A stretch of 64,000 nucleotides of DNA from Campylobacter anatolicus (GTDB lineage Bacteria; Campylobacterota; Campylobacteria; Campylobacterales; Campylobacteraceae), in the NCBI RefSeq assembly GCF_018145655.1, contig NZ_JAGSSY010000004.1:96254-160253 (forward strand). Reading direction: 5' to 3'. Below, piece by piece: positions 61,567 to 64,000 of this stretch. How positions within the stretch are numbered: the stretch's first letter is position 1; each line of letters starts with the position of its first letter. The translations under genes were made by a program, and so were the position numbers. Under the pieces are notes generated by a model. The model was not told where the DNA came from. It was given only the letters and a program-made list of their open reading frames with translations, and searched no databases.

Positions 61567-62193
61567 CTATTTTGTCTCTTGTATTATACACTTCTCAAAA
61601 ATAAACTTATGCTCCGCAGGTAGTGCGTCGTATAGGGCATTTGCAAGGTTACGTATCTCCCAAAGGGCTGATTTGCTTGAACGAAGTGAGATGAAATTTT
61701 GTAGACTTCTTGCATTTACACTCCATGTTAGCTCTGTTTTATAGCACTCTGGTAAGCAGTATTTTACTATGTCAAGGCTAGTTGTTGTGTTTGCTAAAAT
61801 TTTACGTAGATTTTCAAGTGCGGCGATACTAGCGTTATCTACTATTTCATTACCAGTTAGAACGATGTAGCCTTTGACACGTTCAAATTCGCCTTGTTTA
61901 AACTCCGCTTCATTTTTTAGCTCTTTTAGCGTGTAGCGAGTTGATTTTACGCTTAGACTTGCAATGCGATGTCTTGCTAATTCTTGCAATAAAGCACGTG
62001 AAATTCCTTGAATATAAAAATTATAATAAAGGTGTTCAAGCGTTGAGGCGTGTTTAAATTTATTACCAACTCTATCTATTAACTCTATGTCCTTCTCTCC
62101 GCCATTATCACCCTTATCAAAGCTTTGCCAACACGTGCGGATAGCGTGTGAACATATATTTAGTGGAGTGAAATTCATTAAAGTTACTTGCAT
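61567..62193 (-). CDS. thyX: Flavin-dependent thymidylate synthase
   Basis: The 208-aa protein contains the ThyX motif in RHRIASLSVKSTRYT (RHRxxSxxxxSxRY) and LEHLYYNFYIQGISRALLQELARHR. It makes dTMP with NADPH and FAD instead of a ThyA folate mechanism, as usual in Campylobacterota. Confidence 0.95.
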   Translation of the reverse strand: MQVTLMNFTPLNICSHAIRTCWQSFDKGDNGGEKDIELIDRVGNKFKHASTLEHLYYNFYIQGISRALLQELARHRIASLSVKSTRYTLKELKNEAEFKQGEFERVKGYIVLTGNEIVDNASIAALENLRKILANTTTSLDIVKYCLPECYKTELTWSVNARSLQNFISLRSSKSALWEIRNLANALYDALPAEHKFIFEKCIIQETK

Positions 62194-62390
62194 AGTTTGC
62201 CTTTGTTATTTTTCGATATTTTAGCTTTTTGTGGCTTTAGAGTTGGTAAAAGTTAAATCTTTATCTTTATTATCATAAATAAAAAAATAATATTTTTATC
62301 TTCATTGTACCAAAGTACAATAGACTAATGTAAAATTTTTAAGTATAATCCTTCGTATAAAACTTAAATAATCCATAAAAAGGAACAATA
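62194..62390 (+). promoter_or_regulatory. Adhesin promoter region with palindrome
   Basis: TATAAT (62344-62349) and AAAAGGAAC before the ATG serve the next gene. A palindrome, ATTGTAC-CAAA-GTACAAT (62304-62321), sits about 22 bases before the -10, where a regulator could bind. Confidence 0.5.
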
Positions 62391-64000
62391 ATGGCAACTC
62401 AAATTGGAACTCTAAAACAAACTTCAGGTATTGTTACGGCAGTAGATGCGAATGGCAATGAGAGAATTTTAAGTGCTGGAGATGAGATCTTTTTAGGTGA
62501 TATCATAAAGACACAAGGAAGTAACTCAAGTGCAGTCGTATCGATGAATAATGGTAAAGATATTACTATATTTGCAAACGATACATTAAGCATCGACCAA
62601 AGTGTAGCTATAGATAGAAATTTTGAAGATAATACAATAGCAGATGCTACTAGCTTACAACAAGCTATACTACAAGGAACTGACTTAACACAGCTTGAAG
62701 AGACAGCAGCTGGTGCTGGCGGAGCACCTGGTGGAAATGGTGGTACTGCTCAATTAAATGAGAGTTATTTTATCGAAGGTGGACATTATTCAAACGTAAA
62801 TGCTACTACAAGTGAAATATATGATCTTGCTGGATTAGGCACTAGTGCTGGTTTTTCAGGCGTTAGTGGTGCTAGTGGAGTAGTAGCAGATGAGATAATA
62901 AGTGATACTAAACTTCCAGATGTAAAAATCACAGAGGTAACTCCTATAGATACTGACTCTAAAGCAGATGATAAAGCTGAGAAAGTAAATGTTAAAGGCG
63001 AAACCGATCAGCCTAATACTAAAGTTATTGTAAAAGATGGAGATGGTAATGTAATAGGCGAAGGTACTACAGATAGCGATGGTAACTTTGATATCACTAT
63101 AGATACTGGTAAAGTTCAACCAGGTGATAAGGTAACTGTAGAGGTAACTGATGAGAATGGTAATACAAATTCAGCTGATAAGAATGCTGGTAATATAAAA
63201 CATACAGGCGATAACACAGCTCCAGATGTAACTGTTGAAGAGGTAACTCCTATAGATAGTGGTAATCCAGCAGATGGTAAAGCTGATCAAGTAAAAGTTG
63301 CAGGTAACTCTGATGAGCCTAATGCACCATTTATCGTAAAAGATAAAGATGGCAATGAGTTAGGTAGAGGTACTACAGATAGCGATGGTAACTTTGATAT
63401 TACTATAGATACTGGTAAGGTTAAACCAGGTGATAAGGTAACTGTAGAGGTAACTGATAAGGCTGGTAATACAGGTGAAGGCGAGAAGATTGCTGGTGAT
63501 TTAGATTATCCAAATGATAACGAAGCTCCAGACGCTCCTACTATAACATTCACAGAGGATGCTGATAATAATGGTGTATTAAATAAAGCAGAGAATGGTG
63601 ATAGCACAGGCACTACTACTGTTAAAGTAACAGTTCCAGATAATGCTGTAGTTGGCGATAAGATAGTTATTAGCTACACTGATGCAGAAGGTAACGATCA
63701 AAAAACAGAGATAACCATAGATGGTAATGTTAAAGCTAATGGCACTGAGATTGAAATTCCAGTTAAAGATGGTAAAACATCTGTAACGGCTACAGTAGTA
63801 GATATGGCTGGTAATGAGAGTGAGAGTGCAACCGGAAGTATAGAAGTAGATACTAAACTTCCAGATGTAAAAATCACAGAGGTAACTCCTATAGATACTG
63901 ACTCTAAAGCAGATGATAAAGCTGAGAAAGTAAATGTTAAAGGCGAAACCGATCAGCCTAATACTAAAGTTATTGTAAAAGATGGAGATGGTAATGTAAT
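62391..64000 (+). CDS. Giant repetitive T1SS-type adhesin, N-terminal part (runs out of window)
   Basis: From ATG 62391 the frame stays open to the window end (536 codons). The first 110 residues look like the LapA-type retention module (TLKQTSGIVTAVDANGNERILSAGDEIFLGDIIKTQGS), which anchors such adhesins in the outer membrane. A Gly-rich linker then leads to Ig-like repeats (VTEVTPIDTDSKADDKAEKV-type units, TTDSDGNFDITIDTG). A segment at 62904-63055 repeats exactly at 63849-64000. Type I secretion and biofilm or host attachment are expected from the family. Confidence 0.8.
   Translation, partial: MATQIGTLKQTSGIVTAVDANGNERILSAGDEIFLGDIIKTQGSNSSAVVSMNNGKDITIFANDTLSIDQSVAIDRNFEDNTIADATSLQQAILQGTDLTQLEETAAGAGGAPGGNGGTAQLNESYFIEGGHYSNVNATTSEIYDLAGLGTSAGFSGVSGASGVVADEIISDTKLPDVKITEVTPIDTDSKADDKAEKVNVKGETDQPNTKVIVKDGDGNVIGEGTTDSDGNFDITIDTGKVQPGDKVTVEVTDENGNTNSADKNAGNIKHTGDNTAPDVTVEEVTPIDSGNPADGKADQVKVAGNSDEPNAPFIVKDKDGNELGRGTTDSDGNFDITIDTGKVKPGDKVTVEVTDKAGNTGEGEKIAGDLDYPNDNEAPDAPTITFTEDADNNGVLNKAENGDSTGTTTVKVTVPDNAVVGDKIVISYTDAEGNDQKTEITIDGNVKANGTEIEIPVKDGKTSVTATVVDMAGNESESATGSIEVDTKLPDVKITEVTPIDTDSKADDKAEKVNVKGETDQPNTKVIVKDGDGNV
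62904..64000 (+). repeat. Internal adhesin repeat (62904-63055 = 63849-64000)
   Basis: At least 152 bases are identical 945 bases apart and continue beyond the window. Such exact repeats allow the number of Ig-like units to change by recombination. Confidence 0.85.

Overview
The window is AT-rich chromosomal DNA of a Campylobacterota bacterium, most likely a Campylobacter species. The evidence is the dnaA-dnaN-gyrB block, the fliK-flgD-flgE cluster behind a sigma-54 promoter, typA, thyX, queF, and TATAAT promoters that often lack a clear -35. No species can be named from sequence reading alone.

Layout. 1-2.1 kb: host DNA (end of pepT, a PP-loop ATPase, a Met-type tRNA). 2.1-41.5 kb: a prophage that abuts the tRNA, with a tyrosine integrase at its right end and a 20-bp copy of the tRNA anticodon arm at both ends. 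41.5-44.5 kb: debris of a second phage and a decaying type II restriction-modification system. 44.5-64 kb: core chromosome (typA, flagellar hook genes, SRP RNA, an HD-domain protein, queF, gyrB, dnaN, dnaA, ruvC, xanthine uptake and salvage, thyX) and the start of a giant repetitive adhesin.

The prophage has two arms around an immunity region at 24.05-27.4 kb. Four copies of a 19-bp palindrome (AGTG-N11-CACT), two on each side, look like the operators of the S24-type repressor at 24.2 kb. The left arm (24-2.5 kb, minus strand) carries replication-type and packaging genes, portal, scaffold, SU10-type capsid, internal virion proteins, an RCC1-repeat tail fibre and lysis genes. No tape measure or sheath gene is visible, so the virion was probably short-tailed. 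Terminase, a virion nuclease-like gene, a replication-type gene and the inner-membrane spanin are broken by frameshifts or stops, so the prophage is probably defective.

The right arm (27.6-40.3 kb, plus strand) is the most unusual part. It is a chain of related units: a 76-78 aa HTH protein, a terminator, a near-perfect TTGACA-17-TATAAT promoter with a long palindrome just downstream, two tiny membrane peptides, then cargo that ends in the next HTH gene. There are six HTH paralogues and four such promoter-operators, each with its own palindrome. Cargo includes two Rha-type regulators sharing an identical 515-bp block, RecE- and RecT-like recombination genes that are split apart, a RelA/SpoT-family synthetase coupled to an HTH gene, a BRO/ANT antirepressor and a YopX protein.

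Other candidate systems are a GHKL ATPase / STAS-like DUF4325 / membrane protein operon inside the immunity region (24.96-26.76 kb), and a type I toxin-antitoxin-like locus in the lysis region (4.80-4.98 kb). The latter has a 20-aa hydrophobic peptide, a hairpin over its ribosome binding site and a strong antisense promoter inside its reading frame.
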